DNA of 64,000 nucleotides from Lelliottia wanjuensis (GTDB taxonomy: Bacteria > Pseudomonadota > Gammaproteobacteria > Enterobacterales > Enterobacteriaceae), in assembly GCF_030238365.1 (NCBI RefSeq), contig NZ_JASSOT010000047.1, forward strand, positions 87,804 to 151,803, given 5' to 3'. The translations under genes were made by a program, and so were the position numbers. Of this stretch, positions 1 through 11,386 are shown piece after piece. The notes beneath the pieces were generated by a model, which was given only the letters and a program-made list of their open reading frames with translations, was not told the DNA's origin and ran no database searches. Numbering within the stretch: position 1 is the stretch's first letter; each line of letters starts with the position of its first letter.

Positions 1-751
1 GAGAAATATCACACCCGTATTTGGCCGCCATCTCCTGGATTTGCAGCAGCGCGCGGCGGTGCTCGGACAGCTCTTCGCGCAGGCGAATGGTCGCCTCGAG
101 ATCTTCTCCGCGCTCCATTCTCGGCTGCAGATCGGCAAACTGCAGCTCACGTTCGCGTACCAGATAACTGATGCCGTACAGTGCCACGCGGCGGTAGTCG
201 CCGATAATGCGTCCACGTCCGTATCCGTCCGGCAGACCGGTGAGCACGCCGGATTTACGACAGCGCATCATCTCCGGAGAGTAGACGTCGAATACGCCCT
301 GGTTGTGGGTCTTGCGCAGATGGGTGAAGAGGTATTCGAACTGCGGATCCATCTCGCGTCCATAGGCTTCAAAGGAGCTGCGGATCATGTTGATCCCGCC
401 ATACGGATGCAGGGCGCGCTTCAGCGGGCTGTCCGTTTGCAGGCCGACAATGGTTTCCAGCTCTTTCTCAATGTAGCCCGGCCCGTGGGCAGTGATGGTG
501 GTGGCGACGTTAGTGTCGAAATCGACCGGGGCATGGGTGGCGTTCTCCTGACGAATACCCTCCATCACCTTCTGCCATAGCGCCGTGGTGGCAGGCGTCG
601 CGGGTGCTAAAAAGTGCTCATCACCCTCGTACGGCGTGTAGTTATGCTGGATAAAATCCCGCACGTTAATGCTCTCTTGCCAGTCGTTACCGCAAAAGCC
701 GGCCCACGCGTCGCTGTAGGGAGCGACACGAATATCGATATTTACCTTCAT
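1..751 (-). CDS. tdcE: Keto-acid formate acetyltransferase TdcE, C-terminal part beyond left edge
   Basis: Partial gene: only the first 250 codons or so are inside the window. TdcE is a pyruvate formate-lyase-type glycyl radical enzyme that cleaves 2-ketobutyrate (and pyruvate) with CoA to propionyl-CoA and formate during anaerobic threonine breakdown. The translated N-terminus (MKVNIDIRVAPYSDAWAGF) and the internal stretches GLQTDSPLKRALHPYGG and LTGLPDGYGRGRIIGDYRR match the PflB/TdcE family. The radical glycine and active-site cysteines lie outside the window. The ATG at 749-751 sits 15 bases downstream of the tdcD stop, so the gene belongs to the tdc operon; this context favours TdcE over housekeeping PflB. 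Confidence 0.93.
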   Translation of the reverse strand, partial: MKVNIDIRVAPYSDAWAGFCGNDWQESINVRDFIQHNYTPYEGDEHFLAPATPATTALWQKVMEGIRQENATHAPVDFDTNVATTITAHGPGYIEKELETIVGLQTDSPLKRALHPYGGINMIRSSFEAYGREMDPQFEYLFTHLRKTHNQGVFDVYSPEMMRCRKSGVLTGLPDGYGRGRIIGDYRRVALYGISYLVRERELQFADLQPRMERGEDLEATIRLREELSEHRRALLQIQEMAAKYGCDIS

Positions 752-766
752 GAGTTTCTCTCTGTG

Positions 767-1975
767 TCAGGCGATTTCCGCAGCCAGATGGACCTTTCCA
801 AGACGGAGGGCATCCTGTGCGATCATTTTTTCTTCGTTGGTTGGGATCACGGCGCAGGGCACGCGGGACGTGTCTGCGGAGATGACGCGCTCACCGGCGC
901 TGCCGGGCTGGGCGTTTTTCTCTTCATCAAGCTGGATGCCGAGCACCCGCAGGCGATCCGTCACCAGTTGGCGAATCAGCCGCGAGTTTTCACCGATGCC
1001 GCCCGTAAAGATCACACCGTCCAGACGATGCAGGGACGCGGCATGACCGGCGATATGGCGGGCGATGCGATGGACGAAGGTCTCAATCGCCAGGCGGGCG
1101 CGTTCGTGTCCGTCGTGCCAGGCTTTTTCCAGGGTGCGCAAATCAGACGAGAGGCCGGAAAGCCCGAGCAGGCCGGACTCTTTGTTGACGACGCGCTCGA
1201 GATCCTCGAACGTCTGCCCAGTCTGCTCGGCAATCCACGCCATCGCACCAAAATCGACGTCGCCGCATCGCGTGCCCATCATCAGTCCTTCCAGCGGCGT
1301 CATGCCCATGGAGGTGTCCACGCTGCGCCCGTTGCGAACCGCGCAAATCGATGCCCCGTTGCCGAGGTGCGCAATCACCAGCCCGCTATCCGCTTCGGGA
1401 ATATTCAGCAGCCCATAAGCCTGCTGAGAAACATAGCGGTGAGAGGTGCCGTGGAAGCCGTAGCGGCGCACGCCGAGCTCTTCGAAGAAGCGATACGGCA
1501 GACCGTAGAGATAAGCCTGAGGCGCGAGCGTCTGGTGGAAACTGGTATCAAACACCGCCACCTGCTGCACGCCGGGGAACAGCTGCTGCGCGGCTTCCAC
1601 GCCGCTGAGATTGGCGTAATTGTGCAGCGGGGCCAGAGGCGACACCTGACGGATCTGGTCGATAACCTCATCAGTGATCAGGGTGGACTCACTGAACAGG
1701 CTGCCACCGTGAGCGATGCGGTGGCCAATTAAGGCCACGCTGCTCATCAAGTCGCGCTTCTCCAGCTCCAGGGCGATGGCAGCCAACGCCCCTTCGTAGT
1801 CCTTGCGAGCCAGTGCGACTGGCTCGCTCCCGTTCACGGATATAAAGGCATTGTCGGTGTTCACGCCGTCGGCGATGCCGGTCATCAGTGCTTCGCAGCT
1901 CGCCGCATCCAGCACCGAAAACTTCACAGAAGACGATCCACAGTTAATGACCAATACAACCGGAAATTCATTCAT
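767..1975 (-). CDS. tdcD: Propionate kinase TdcD
   Basis: Acetokinase-family enzyme of 402 residues that converts propionyl phosphate and ADP to propionate and ATP, the energy-yielding last step of anaerobic threonine degradation. The family signature NCGSSSVKF is near residues 11-19, [10 protein letters not shown] is in the middle, HLGNGAS is the phosphate-binding segment, and FTGGIGENS is near the C-terminus. The length matches E. coli TdcD. It lies between tdcC and tdcE with short gaps, in the order B-C-D-E. Acetate kinase AckA is the main alternative by sequence, but operon context decides for TdcD. Confidence 0.96.
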   Translation of the reverse strand: MNEFPVVLVINCGSSSVKFSVLDAASCEALMTGIADGVNTDNAFISVNGSEPVALARKDYEGALAAIALELEKRDLMSSVALIGHRIAHGGSLFSESTLITDEVIDQIRQVSPLAPLHNYANLSGVEAAQQLFPGVQQVAVFDTSFHQTLAPQAYLYGLPYRFFEELGVRRYGFHGTSHRYVSQQAYGLLNIPEADSGLVIAHLGNGASICAVRNGRSVDTSMGMTPLEGLMMGTRCGDVDFGAMAWIAEQTGQTFEDLERVVNKESGLLGLSGLSSDLRTLEKAWHDGHERARLAIETFVHRIARHIAGHAASLHRLDGVIFTGGIGENSRLIRQLVTDRLRVLGIQLDEEKNAQPGSAGERVISADTSRVPCAVIPTNEEKMIAQDALRLGKVHLAAEIA

Positions 1976-2005
1976 GTCTTTACTCCGCTCATCCTGAGCT
2001 TTGAA

Positions 2006-3340
<1,335 letters not shown>

Positions 3341-3350
3341 TTATCCTTAT

Positions 3351-4340
3351 TTATGCATCAACGAGGCCGGTAATTTGGGAAACGCGGGAAAGGTCGATAT
3401 TGCCGCCGGAAATAATACTAACCGTTTTGCGCCCCTGAATATAATGATCCAGTTTTCCGCTTAATAATGCAGCCGTTGCCAGTGCCCCAGCCCCTTCTGT
3501 CACCACTTTATTGCGCTGGATCAGCGCGACCATGCTGTTGCGAATATCGTCTTCGCTCACCAGCACGATGTCGTCGACTAATTCACGGACAATCTCGAAG
3601 GTTAAATTACCTGGACGAGAAACATCGCAACCGTCGGCTAATGTCCCGGTGGTACGGTGATTCATAATTTCCCCGGCGTAGTACGACGCCGCCATACCGT
3701 GAACGTTTTCGGACTGCACGCCGATAATATTAATGGTTGGGTTAATGGATTTAATCGCCGTAGCTATCCCGGCAATTAATCCGCCGCCGCCGATCGGGAC
3801 AATGACGTTATCGACATCATATAAGTCTTCGAGAATTTCCAGACCAATGGTGCCCTGCCCGGCAATGACTTTCACGTCGTCATACGGTGGAATAAAGATG
3901 CGGCCTTCCAGTTCGACGATTTCGCTGACTTTAGCGATGGTGTCGTTAAAGTTCTCGCCGTGGAGTATCACTTCCGCGGAGTAATCGCGTGTGGCAGCCA
4001 CTTTCGATTTCGGCGCGCCCATCGGCATCACCACTTTGCCGTCGATGCCGAGCATGGCGCAGGAGAGCGACACGCCCTGAGCGTGGTTACCTGCCGAGCA
4101 CGCCACCACGCCTTTGCGGCGTTCGGCTTCGGTTAACGAGCTTAATTTGTTGAAGGCACCGCGAATTTTAAACGAGCCGGTGCGCTGCATATTTTCAAAC
4201 TTCAGGAAAATTTCACCCTTGCAACGCTCGCTCAGATAATTCGAACGCGGCATACCGGTTTTATAAATTTTACCCGCCAGACGTTTGCGAGCATCTTGTA
4301 TTTCTTCAATCGTTACCGGAAGATCGTAAGTAATGTGCAT
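3351..4340 (-). CDS. tdcB: Catabolic threonine dehydratase TdcB
   Basis: PLP enzyme of 329 residues that deaminates threonine to 2-ketobutyrate and serine to pyruvate. The PLP lysine is K58 in GSFKIRGA, and the glycine-rich phosphate loop GGGGLIAG lies near residues 183-190. I chose the ATG at 4338-4340 ([10 protein letters not shown]) because it gives the E. coli length; an in-frame ATG eight codons upstream would add MNYYKEDY and has no family support. There is no C-terminal ACT regulatory domain, as expected for the catabolic AMP-activated form rather than biosynthetic IlvA. Confidence 0.97.
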   Translation of the reverse strand: MHITYDLPVTIEEIQDARKRLAGKIYKTGMPRSNYLSERCKGEIFLKFENMQRTGSFKIRGAFNKLSSLTEAERRKGVVACSAGNHAQGVSLSCAMLGIDGKVVMPMGAPKSKVAATRDYSAEVILHGENFNDTIAKVSEIVELEGRIFIPPYDDVKVIAGQGTIGLEILEDLYDVDNVIVPIGGGGLIAGIATAIKSINPTINIIGVQSENVHGMAASYYAGEIMNHRTTGTLADGCDVSRPGNLTFEIVRELVDDIVLVSEDDIRNSMVALIQRNKVVTEGAGALATAALLSGKLDHYIQGRKTVSIISGGNIDLSRVSQITGLVDA

Positions 4341-4440
4341 ATAATCCTCTTTATAATAATTCATTTTCTGTAAACAAAATCTGGGTGTCAGCGAGGAATA
4401 TTCCTCACCGGGTGTTTTAAAATGGATGCTGCTAAAAATA

Positions 4441-5382
4441 TTATTCAGTTAATGTCAGCTGTTTTCGCCTTTCGCTGTTTTGCGCGGAATATTGCTTCGC
4501 CAACTCCACTAATACCGAAGCGGATTTTTTAATACGATAATTTTTTGACCAGACGGCGGCATAGCGTGCCACGGGTAATTCATCTTCCACCGGCAGCACC
4601 ACAAACTGGTCTGAACCGAATGGCGTAATCATGTCTCTCGGGATCACGGTGAGATAATCGGCATTGAGAACCAGGTTATAGATGGTGACGACGGAATCGG
4701 TCTGGACGATGTTTTCGATGCTGATGTGGTTATTCTGAAGGGTGGTTAATAATTCTTTGTAGTAGCCCATATCGGTTTGCGGCATCACCCACTGCTCATG
4801 CGTGAGCGATGCCAGTGTCGTCGTTGTGGTGCACGTTCGTGTTTTACTCGCCACCAGCACAAACTCGGACTCAAACAGCGGCTCGACGTGCAGGTCCTGC
4901 AGCAGCATCTCATCGCTCAGGGTGCCGATGGCGAAATCCAGCCGACCGTCGCGAATGGCCGGGAGGAACGAAGAGAGCTGCGCTTCAAACATGGAGACGC
5001 GCGCTTTCGGGAACACTTCCTTGAACTTTTTGATCATGCTGGAGAGGAACGTGAAGCCAATCAGCGACGGGTAGCCGAACGAAACGTCGATAACGGTACT
5101 GAAGCTCAGGCTGTTCATCTCACTGACCATGTTCTTCATTTCGCGGGTGATGGATTCGGAGTACGCGAGGAGGGTTTGCCCCGCGCTGGTCAGCTTCACG
5201 CCGGTGTTTTTGCGCACAATCAGCTCAACGCCAAAGTAGGATTCGATATCATTGATGATTTTGCTGACGGCCGGCTGAGTCAGGCCAAGTTGTCGGGCGG
5301 CAGAACCGATAGATCCACTTTTAATGACTTCCTGAAATACAACCAGATGTTGCGTTTTCGGTAGAATAATAGTGTTCGTCAT
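4441..5382 (-). CDS. tdcA: LysR-family activator of the tdc operon, TdcA
   Basis: LysR-type transcription activator of 313 residues, one more than E. coli TdcA. The N-terminal winged helix-turn-helix is at about residues 12-70 ([21 protein letters not shown]), followed by the two-lobed effector-binding domain. It is the first gene of tdcABCDE and, by knowledge from E. coli, activates its own operon together with CRP and IHF under anaerobic, carbon-poor conditions. The gap to tdcB is 100 bases. No tdcR gene is visible upstream, unlike E. coli K-12. Confidence 0.96.
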   Translation of the reverse strand: MTNTIILPKTQHLVVFQEVIKSGSIGSAARQLGLTQPAVSKIINDIESYFGVELIVRKNTGVKLTSAGQTLLAYSESITREMKNMVSEMNSLSFSTVIDVSFGYPSLIGFTFLSSMIKKFKEVFPKARVSMFEAQLSSFLPAIRDGRLDFAIGTLSDEMLLQDLHVEPLFESEFVLVASKTRTCTTTTTLASLTHEQWVMPQTDMGYYKELLTTLQNNHISIENIVQTDSVVTIYNLVLNADYLTVIPRDMITPFGSDQFVVLPVEDELPVARYAAVWSKNYRIKKSASVLVELAKQYSAQNSERRKQLTLTE

Positions 5383-5439
5383 ATTCTGCTCTTATTTCCT
5401 TATGCCGTGGCAGAATTCTACTCATTATTGATGACGAGG

Positions 5440-5461
5440 GTATGTGCTGTTACTCACAGAT
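5440..5461. promoter_or_regulatory. Putative CRP site of the tdc promoter
   Basis: TGTGC-TGTTAC-TCACA at 5443-5458 matches the CRP palindrome TGTGA-N6-TCACA at nine of ten positions. It lies about 70 bases upstream of the tdcA start codon, fitting the known CRP-dependent activation of E. coli tdc. The match is seen directly; its use is inferred. Confidence 0.75.
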
Positions 5462-6033
5462 TACTTTTTCATATTACACAGAGACTCTTCAACCCCCTCA
5501 TTAACAGATATAAATCATACACTTACCATTAACTCAATCAATGAAACGCCTGATATTGATCAACAAAAGTCACGCAGATAAATTAAATTTATGGCAATAA
5601 CCATGATCTATTTATGGCGATAAACCAGAATGAATAAAGGTGATATTTCAGGCAATTAAAGGTGAATAAATAGACGTTATTTGCCTTAAACATTTTTGTA
5701 TATTATCAAATAAGTTAATAAATACGTGTCAGCATCGGGAAAAGCGTCGAGGGCATCACACATTCACAAGGCAAATGTATTGAACGGAAAGATTTCGTTA
5801 ATCTATGAGCCATAAATGAGTTACAAACCGACAGCATTCATAACATCCATTCAACACTGAAAAATGGCGGGTTTTCAGCGCGTAATTTTGTGAATGGGAT
5901 CGCGTGGATTGGAAAAAAATCACTATTACGACCATAAACAGTGAAATGTGCTATTAGTCGCAAAAATGAGAATTGGTTTGATTTGGCGAGTCCGGTTTCG
6001 TGGCACTCAGTCTCTTTTCCCACATCTTAGGAT
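5462..6033. other. AT-rich intergenic region between tdcA and the MCP gene, no gene found
   Basis: This stretch upstream of tdcA is markedly AT-rich and has no convincing coding frame. A 61-codon frame on the minus strand (5838-6023) has no recognisable homologue, no good ribosome-binding site and AT-driven composition. In E. coli the corresponding space holds tdcR and binding sites for IHF and other DNA-bending factors. I see AT tracts that could serve that purpose but cannot assign individual sites. Confidence 0.5.
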
Positions 6034-6065
6034 CTCACGTCAGGCAGTTTGCTGCCTGACGTGAG
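6034..6065 (-). terminator. Perfect 14-bp hairpin after the MCP gene
   Basis: Two 14-base arms (6034-6047 and 6052-6065) are perfectly complementary around a four-base loop, beginning 18 bases past the MCP stop codon. No uridine tract follows on the minus strand, so it is either a non-canonical terminator or a 3'-end stabilising hairpin. Confidence 0.5.
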
Positions 6066-6083
6066 GAAGTGACGTGACAAGAT

Positions 6084-8003
6084 TCAGAACTGAACCCAGT
6101 CGTTTTGTGGCTGCGCGGCTTGTATAACCAGCACAGGCTTGACTGTCTGCGCTTCGCTCGCCCGCTGGGTAGCTGCAGTAGAGACTTTGAACACGGAGAC
6201 CACTTTTTCCAACTGGACGGCCTGCCCTTCCAGCGAGCTGGCGGCGGCAGAGGACTCTTCCACCAGCGCCGCATTTTGCTGAGTGGTGGTGTCCATCTCG
6301 GCCATCGCCTGGGCAATTTGTGAAATACCGCGGCTTTGTTCGTCCGTAGCGGAAGCAATCTCGCTCATGATGTTGCGCACCTGTGCCACGGAACTCTCAA
6401 TACGCGTCATCGCTTCCCCCGCCCCTTCGACAAGGTTAAAGCCAGTGTCGACAAACACCGCCGATTCGTTGATCAGGTTTTCAATTTCTTTCGCCGACTG
6501 GGCGCTGCGTTGAGCAAGGCTGCGCACTTCCGCCGCGACCACTGCAAATCCTTTCCCCTGATCGCCCGCGCGTGCAGCCTCAACGGCGGCATTCAGCGCC
6601 AGGATATTCGTCTGGAAGGCGATGCTGTTAATGACCGTGGTGATCTCTGAAATGCGGCGCGAGCTGATACGCACATTCTTCATGGTGTCGATCACTTTCT
6701 GCGAGATTTGGCTCCCTTCGCTGGCATTTACTGAGGCTTCCTGGGCCAGTACGCGGGCGTGATTGGCATTTTCTGCGTTCAGGGCCACGGTGGAGGTTAG
6801 CTCTTCCATACTGGCTGCCGTTTGAACCACGGCGGCAGACTGCTGCTCGGTACGCGACGACAGATCTAAATTGCCAGCGGCAATTTCCGACGCTGAACGC
6901 GCCACGCTGTCCACCCCTTCCCGCACATCACGAATGATGCTTTTCAGGCTTTCATTCATGGTGGCAACCGCCTGCATCAGGAGACCTAATTCATCCTGGC
7001 GGGTATGGGTGAGGTTTCCAGTGAGATCGCCTTTGGCAATCTGTTCGGCCACCCGTAAGGTTTCATTGAGCGGGCGGGTGATCGACCGGGTGATCGCCAT
7101 CGCCAGCAGTACGGCTAGCACGATACCCGCGGCGGCTACGGTAGCCATTTGCCATTGCACGCTAATGACGGCATCAACCATTTTTTGCTGCTGCAGATTA
7201 GAGAGCGCCTGGATGTCCTCCGTCAGGATCTCCGCTTTATCAGTTAAATTATCGGAAAGTGAAGTTTGCACGCCCCAGACGTTACGGTAATTTCTCAGCT
7301 CCTGACTAATGCGATTGATGCTGTCGATGTTGGTCTGCATCATCGCCCGTCGCGCGTCGGGCAGCATCGTTAAAAGCTGTTCAGAGATGGTTTTACCGTT
7401 CTGCAGGAACGTCGTGACGACTTTCTGTTGCTCCAGCGTCGGATGCTGTTTATAGAGCGTCAATTGTGAATCAATGTCACTCATCGTGAAGGCCGCTTGG
7501 GCGCTCAGTAATGCTTCTGCAGGCGAGAGCGACGGGTCCCGGCTCTGCTGGATAATGAGAGCGGCATTGCTGGAAAGTATCTGAGAAGAGAGCTGTTCTT
7601 CACTCTGCTTTTTTTCCGCAATGGCTTTGTTAAAGGGGGTCAGCGCGGCAATGTAGTCATTCACGGCATCAGTGGTCGTGTTCAGTGCGGCTTTACCATC
7701 CACCGACCAGCTAAAGCGGTGCAGCAGGTTAAGGGTCTCCAGTAACTCTCCCGTCCCATCGTTAATGTTATCCAGATATTTTTGATCCATGGTGTACTGG
7801 AAATTCGTACGCGCAACACGAATTGACGAAAGGGATTTGTAGAGATTCGTGGCTAAATTGCTTTTGGTCGCTTTATCCTGAATCGCGTTAAGTCCCAGTA
7901 AACCCGATGAAAGTATCATGAGGGTAACCAGCAGGATCACCGAAAACCCCAAGAATAGTTTTCGGCTAACTTTTAAATTCATAAAGTGATTTGTTAAGCT
8001 CAT
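6084..8003 (-). CDS. Methyl-accepting chemotaxis protein with large helical periplasmic domain
   Basis: Transmembrane chemoreceptor of 639 residues. A first membrane segment at about 15-37 is followed by a periplasmic region of about 250 residues that looks all-helical, resembling helical-bimodular (HBM) sensors; the ligand cannot be told. The second membrane segment is at about 285-308, then a HAMP domain with TRPLNE, then the cytoplasmic signalling domain with the conserved tip [20 protein letters not shown]. The C-terminus NDWVQF resembles the NWETF pentapeptide that tethers CheR and CheB in Tsr and Tar, suggesting a major high-abundance type receptor. The start at 8003 has an AGGAG ribosome-binding site. 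It stands alone between tdc and rnpB, a place where E. coli has no receptor. Confidence 0.93.
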   Translation of the reverse strand: MSLTNHFMNLKVSRKLFLGFSVILLVTLMILSSGLLGLNAIQDKATKSNLATNLYKSLSSIRVARTNFQYTMDQKYLDNINDGTGELLETLNLLHRFSWSVDGKAALNTTTDAVNDYIAALTPFNKAIAEKKQSEEQLSSQILSSNAALIIQQSRDPSLSPAEALLSAQAAFTMSDIDSQLTLYKQHPTLEQQKVVTTFLQNGKTISEQLLTMLPDARRAMMQTNIDSINRISQELRNYRNVWGVQTSLSDNLTDKAEILTEDIQALSNLQQQKMVDAVISVQWQMATVAAAGIVLAVLLAMAITRSITRPLNETLRVAEQIAKGDLTGNLTHTRQDELGLLMQAVATMNESLKSIIRDVREGVDSVARSASEIAAGNLDLSSRTEQQSAAVVQTAASMEELTSTVALNAENANHARVLAQEASVNASEGSQISQKVIDTMKNVRISSRRISEITTVINSIAFQTNILALNAAVEAARAGDQGKGFAVVAAEVRSLAQRSAQSAKEIENLINESAVFVDTGFNLVEGAGEAMTRIESSVAQVRNIMSEIASATDEQSRGISQIAQAMAEMDTTTQQNAALVEESSAAASSLEGQAVQLEKVVSVFKVSTAATQRASEAQTVKPVLVIQAAQPQNDWVQF

Positions 8004-8670
8004 ATATGCTCCTACAATATCGGCTCTTGCCGATGAGAAATACTCTTATTATCTTCCATCATTGATGGAATGGATATTCCCAGACATTAGCTATCAAAAT
8101 GAAAAAACCTTCACCGAGAGGATCTTCGTTAACACATTGATAATTAACCCCGTAACGGTAATGTTTGAGGTTGTCATTAAAGCCAGTAAATATAGTTATT
8201 ATTAATAATATATAAAATATTTATAATTATAAGAGCATTAGATAAATAGCTGAAAAATCAAATCTTTAAACAATGATAAGAAACACTGCATAAAGAGATC
8301 GGGAAATATCCAGAGAAAATTTAATTTAAATGCTTTTTTTGTGCGCCACATATTTTTAATACTATTAACGATGCGGATTGTATGGCTGCCATGTAATACA
8401 GTCAAGTATTCCGCGAGCCTTCCAAATCGTTTATTCGAACATCTAAAATGATTAAAGCTAAATTAAATCACTCATTAAAAAGGCTGCCACACTAATACCA
8501 TAGTGGTATCTCCAGTTAAAAAAACCTGTATTTTCAATTAATATTTAGGTCAATTTTTCATACCACACCCTCGGTCATCGAGCGGTAAGTTTTCAGGATT
8601 TGAACGCGTGAGTGCAAAAAAAAATAGTGTGGAAACGGGTTAAGCTGAAGAAAGGCAGCTTTCTCGCCCC
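8004..8670. other. AT-rich non-coding region upstream of the MCP gene
   Basis: About 660 bases with no credible gene on either strand. Just upstream of the MCP start lies the small inverted repeat ATCGGC-N4-GCCGAT; its GCCGAT half resembles the flagellar sigma-28 -10 element, but I could not find a matching -35 at correct spacing. Otherwise I see only AT-rich sequence, a likely leader or promoter region and possibly the remains of lost genes. Confidence 0.45.
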
Positions 8671-8678
8671 CAGAAAGC

Positions 8679-8703
8679 AAAAACCCCGCCGAAGCGGGGT
8701 TTT
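8679..8703 (-). terminator. Second rho-independent terminator of rnpB
   Basis: Copy of the CCCCGC-CGAA-GCGGGG type hairpin with a U tract on the minus strand, identical to the proximal copy 111 bases away. Confidence 0.85.
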
Positions 8704-8789
8704 CTTAATGGTTGAAGCTGACCGATAAGCCGCGTTCTTTTAAGAATAGTGTCGTGGACAGTCATTCATCTTTCACGCCGTCCAGAAGC

Positions 8790-8814
8790 AAAAACCCCGC
8801 CGAAGCGGGGTTTT
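8790..8814 (-). terminator. First rho-independent terminator of rnpB
   Basis: On the minus strand, a CCCCGC/GCGGGG stem with a short loop is followed by TTTTT, starting a few bases past the mature rnpB 3' end. Confidence 0.9.
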
Positions 8815-8819
8815 CTTAA

Positions 8820-9197
<378 letters not shown>

Positions 9198-9204
9198 GGC
9201 GCGA

Positions 9205-9233
9205 AGTATAGAGGGTTTGAGGGCCGCTGTCAC
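9205..9233 (-). promoter_or_regulatory. rnpB promoter, overlapping the end of garK
   Basis: On the minus strand GTGACA (9228-9233) and TATACT (9205-9210) are separated by exactly 17 bases, and the predicted start at about 9197 coincides with the rnpB 5' end. The -35 element overlaps the garK stop codon (TGA at 9230-9232). Confidence 0.85.
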
Positions 9234-10375
9234 CCTTGCGTGCGCATCCCCACCTGCAAAGTCGCCGCGATGTTGCGTGACGAGCGATAAATGTTGTCAA
9301 ACGCACCGCGGAAAGCCTCTTCTAGCGTGCCAATACTGTTGAGCACGCTGAAGACCGCGTCGATGCCGTACTGATGCACCACACCGACGTCGCTGGTCAA
9401 ACTGCCCGCAATGCCGATCACCGGTTTGTGATATTTTTTGGCGACGTTTGCCACGCCCACCGGCACTTTACCGTGAATACTCTGGCTGTCGATGCGCCCT
9501 TCACCGGTCAGCACCAGGGTGCAGTCGTGGATATGCTCTTCGAGGTTTAGCGCCTGAGTGACAATCTCAATCCCGCTGCGCAGCTCTGCGCCGAGAAACG
9601 CCATCAGCGCCGCGCCCATGCCGCCCGCCGCACCGGAACCCGGCACGTTTTTCACGTCGATCGACAGGGATTTTTTAATCACGTCCGCGAAGTGGCTGAG
9701 ATTGCGATCGAGCTCGACGATTTTCGCCTCGTCGGCCCCTTTCTGCGGCCCAAAAATGCGCGACGCCCCTTTCTCGCCGATCAGCGGATTGGTGACATCG
9801 CAGGCCACGCGAATGGTGCAGCCTTTCAGTCGTGGGTCCAGCCCGGAAATATCGATGTGGTTCAGCGCCATCAGGCTGCCACCGCCATCACCAATCTCCG
9901 TGCCGTTGGCGTCACACAGCTTCGCGCCCAGCGCCTGCACCATCCCGGCCCCGCCGTCGTTGGTCGCGCTGCCGCCAATGCCGATAATAATGTTGCGCGC
10001 GCCGTTATCCAGCGCCTGCAGAATCAGTTCGCCGGTGCCGCGAGAAGTGGTGATCAGCGGATTACGCTTTGCCGACGGCACCAGCGCCAGTCCGCTGGCG
10101 GCGGCCATTTCGATAATCGCGGTTGCGCCATCGCCGGACATTCCCCAGCAGGCCTTCACTTTTTCGCCCAGTGGGCCGGTGACCACGGCGTGGTGCTCAG
10201 TTCCCTGGGTGGCGGCAATCATCGCGTCGACCGTGCCTTCTCCGCCATCGGCGACAGGCACAGAGACATACTGAGCATCAGGAAAGATTTCCCGAAATCC
10301 TTTTTCTATCGCCTGTGCCACCTCAAAGGCGGACAGGCTTTCTTTATAAGAGTCAGGGGCGATTACGATTTTCAT
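9230..10375 (-). CDS. garK: Glycerate 2-kinase GarK
   Basis: Kinase of 381 residues that phosphorylates D-glycerate to 2-phosphoglycerate, the last step of galactarate and glucarate degradation. It belongs to the glycerate kinase type 1 family: N-terminus MKIVIAPDSYKESLSA, conserved GIGGSATNDGGAG at about residues 131-143, and VLTGEGRIDSQS in the C-terminal half. It follows garR after a REP-containing gap of about 100 bases, and its 3' end contains the rnpB promoter. Confidence 0.96.
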   Translation of the reverse strand: MKIVIAPDSYKESLSAFEVAQAIEKGFREIFPDAQYVSVPVADGGEGTVDAMIAATQGTEHHAVVTGPLGEKVKACWGMSGDGATAIIEMAAASGLALVPSAKRNPLITTSRGTGELILQALDNGARNIIIGIGGSATNDGGAGMVQALGAKLCDANGTEIGDGGGSLMALNHIDISGLDPRLKGCTIRVACDVTNPLIGEKGASRIFGPQKGADEAKIVELDRNLSHFADVIKKSLSIDVKNVPGSGAAGGMGAALMAFLGAELRSGIEIVTQALNLEEHIHDCTLVLTGEGRIDSQSIHGKVPVGVANVAKKYHKPVIGIAGSLTSDVGVVHQYGIDAVFSVLNSIGTLEEAFRGAFDNIYRSSRNIAATLQVGMRTQG

Positions 10376-10387
10376 AGTGGTAGCCTG

Positions 10388-10463
10388 TTACTGCACAACG
10401 CCGGATGACGTTTCACTTATCCGGCCTACAGGGTAGGCCCGGTAAGCGCAGCGCCACCGGGCA
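10388..10463. repeat. REP/BIME element between garR and garK
   Basis: Two palindromic units, one with GCCGGATGACG...TATCCGGC and one with CCCGGTAAGCGCAGCGCCACCGGGC, in the inverted arrangement of enterobacterial BIMEs. Such elements can stabilise upstream mRNA or bind gyrase and IHF. Confidence 0.8.
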
Positions 10464-10471
10464 GAACGTCA

Positions 10472-11356
10472 TTAGCGAGTGACTTCCACTTTCGCCATTT
10501 TTTCGTAGTAGCACGCGATGGCGCTGTGATCCGCATTTCCCAGACCATCGGCACGCAGGGCCTGCATCATCTCCATCACCGCAGCGGTCAGCGGCAGCTG
10601 TGCGCCCACGCCGTGCGAGGTATCCAGCGCGTTCGCCAGATCTTTGATGTGCAGATCGATACGGAAGCCCGGTTTGAAGTTACGATCCATCACCATCGGC
10701 GCTTTGGCGTCCAGCACGGTACTGCCCGCCAGTCCGCCGCGAATCGCCTGATACACCAGATCCGGGTTCACGCCCGCTTTGGTCGCCAGGGTCAGGGCTT
10801 CAGACATCGCGGCAATGTTCAGCGCCACAATCACCTGGTTCGCCAGTTTGGTGACGTTACCCGCCCCGATTTCACCGGTGTGCACCACGGAACCGGCCAT
10901 CGCTTTCAGCAGATCGTAATATTTATCGAAAATCGCTTTGTCGCCGCCGACCATGACGGAGAGGGTTCCGTCGATGGCTTTCGGCTCGCCGCCGCTCACC
11001 GGCGCATCCAGCATCTCCACGCCTTTCGCTTTCAGCGCTTCGCTGATTTCGCGGCTCGCCAGCGGGGCGATAGAGCTCATGTCGATCAGCACCAGGCCCG
11101 GCTTCGCGCCTTCGATCAGGCCGTTTTCACCCAGCGCTACTTCCTGCACGTGCGGGGAGTTGGGCAGCATGGTGATGACCACGTCGCACTGCTCGGCAAT
11201 CGCTTTGGCCGTGAGGGCCGTTTCGGCCCCGGCGGCAATCAGCTCGGCGATCACTTCCGGATTACGGTCGGACACCACCAGTGAGTAACCTGCTTTAATC
11301 AGGTTTTTACTCATTGGTTTACCCATGATCCCCAGGCCAATAAAACCAACTTTCAT
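10472..11356 (-). CDS. garR: Tartronate semialdehyde reductase GarR
   Basis: NADH-dependent reductase of 294 residues that converts tartronate semialdehyde to D-glycerate. It belongs to the beta-hydroxyacid dehydrogenase family: dinucleotide-binding GFIGLGIMGKPM at the N-terminus, substrate-binding DAPVSGGEPKA at about 120, and catalytic lysine in GNVTKLANQ at about 170. The ATG at 11354-11356 matches the E. coli start; an ATG two codons upstream (11362) is equally possible. GlxR is the close alternative; the gar context decides. Confidence 0.96.
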   Translation of the reverse strand: MKVGFIGLGIMGKPMSKNLIKAGYSLVVSDRNPEVIAELIAAGAETALTAKAIAEQCDVVITMLPNSPHVQEVALGENGLIEGAKPGLVLIDMSSIAPLASREISEALKAKGVEMLDAPVSGGEPKAIDGTLSVMVGGDKAIFDKYYDLLKAMAGSVVHTGEIGAGNVTKLANQVIVALNIAAMSEALTLATKAGVNPDLVYQAIRGGLAGSTVLDAKAPMVMDRNFKPGFRIDLHIKDLANALDTSHGVGAQLPLTAAVMEMMQALRADGLGNADHSAIACYYEKMAKVEVTR

Positions 11357-11386
11357 CGTCATAACGTTCTCTCTTCTCAGTGGTGA

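Noticed and set aside
5838..6023. 61-codon frame on the minus strand as a possible tdcR or small protein
   Set aside because: It does not resemble anything I know, lacks a good ribosome-binding site, and lies on the same strand as tdcA, whereas E. coli tdcR is divergent.
8010..8040. Sigma-28 promoter for the MCP gene
   Set aside because: A GCCGATAT -10-like element exists, but there is no TAAA -35 element at the required spacing, so I did not list it as a promoter.
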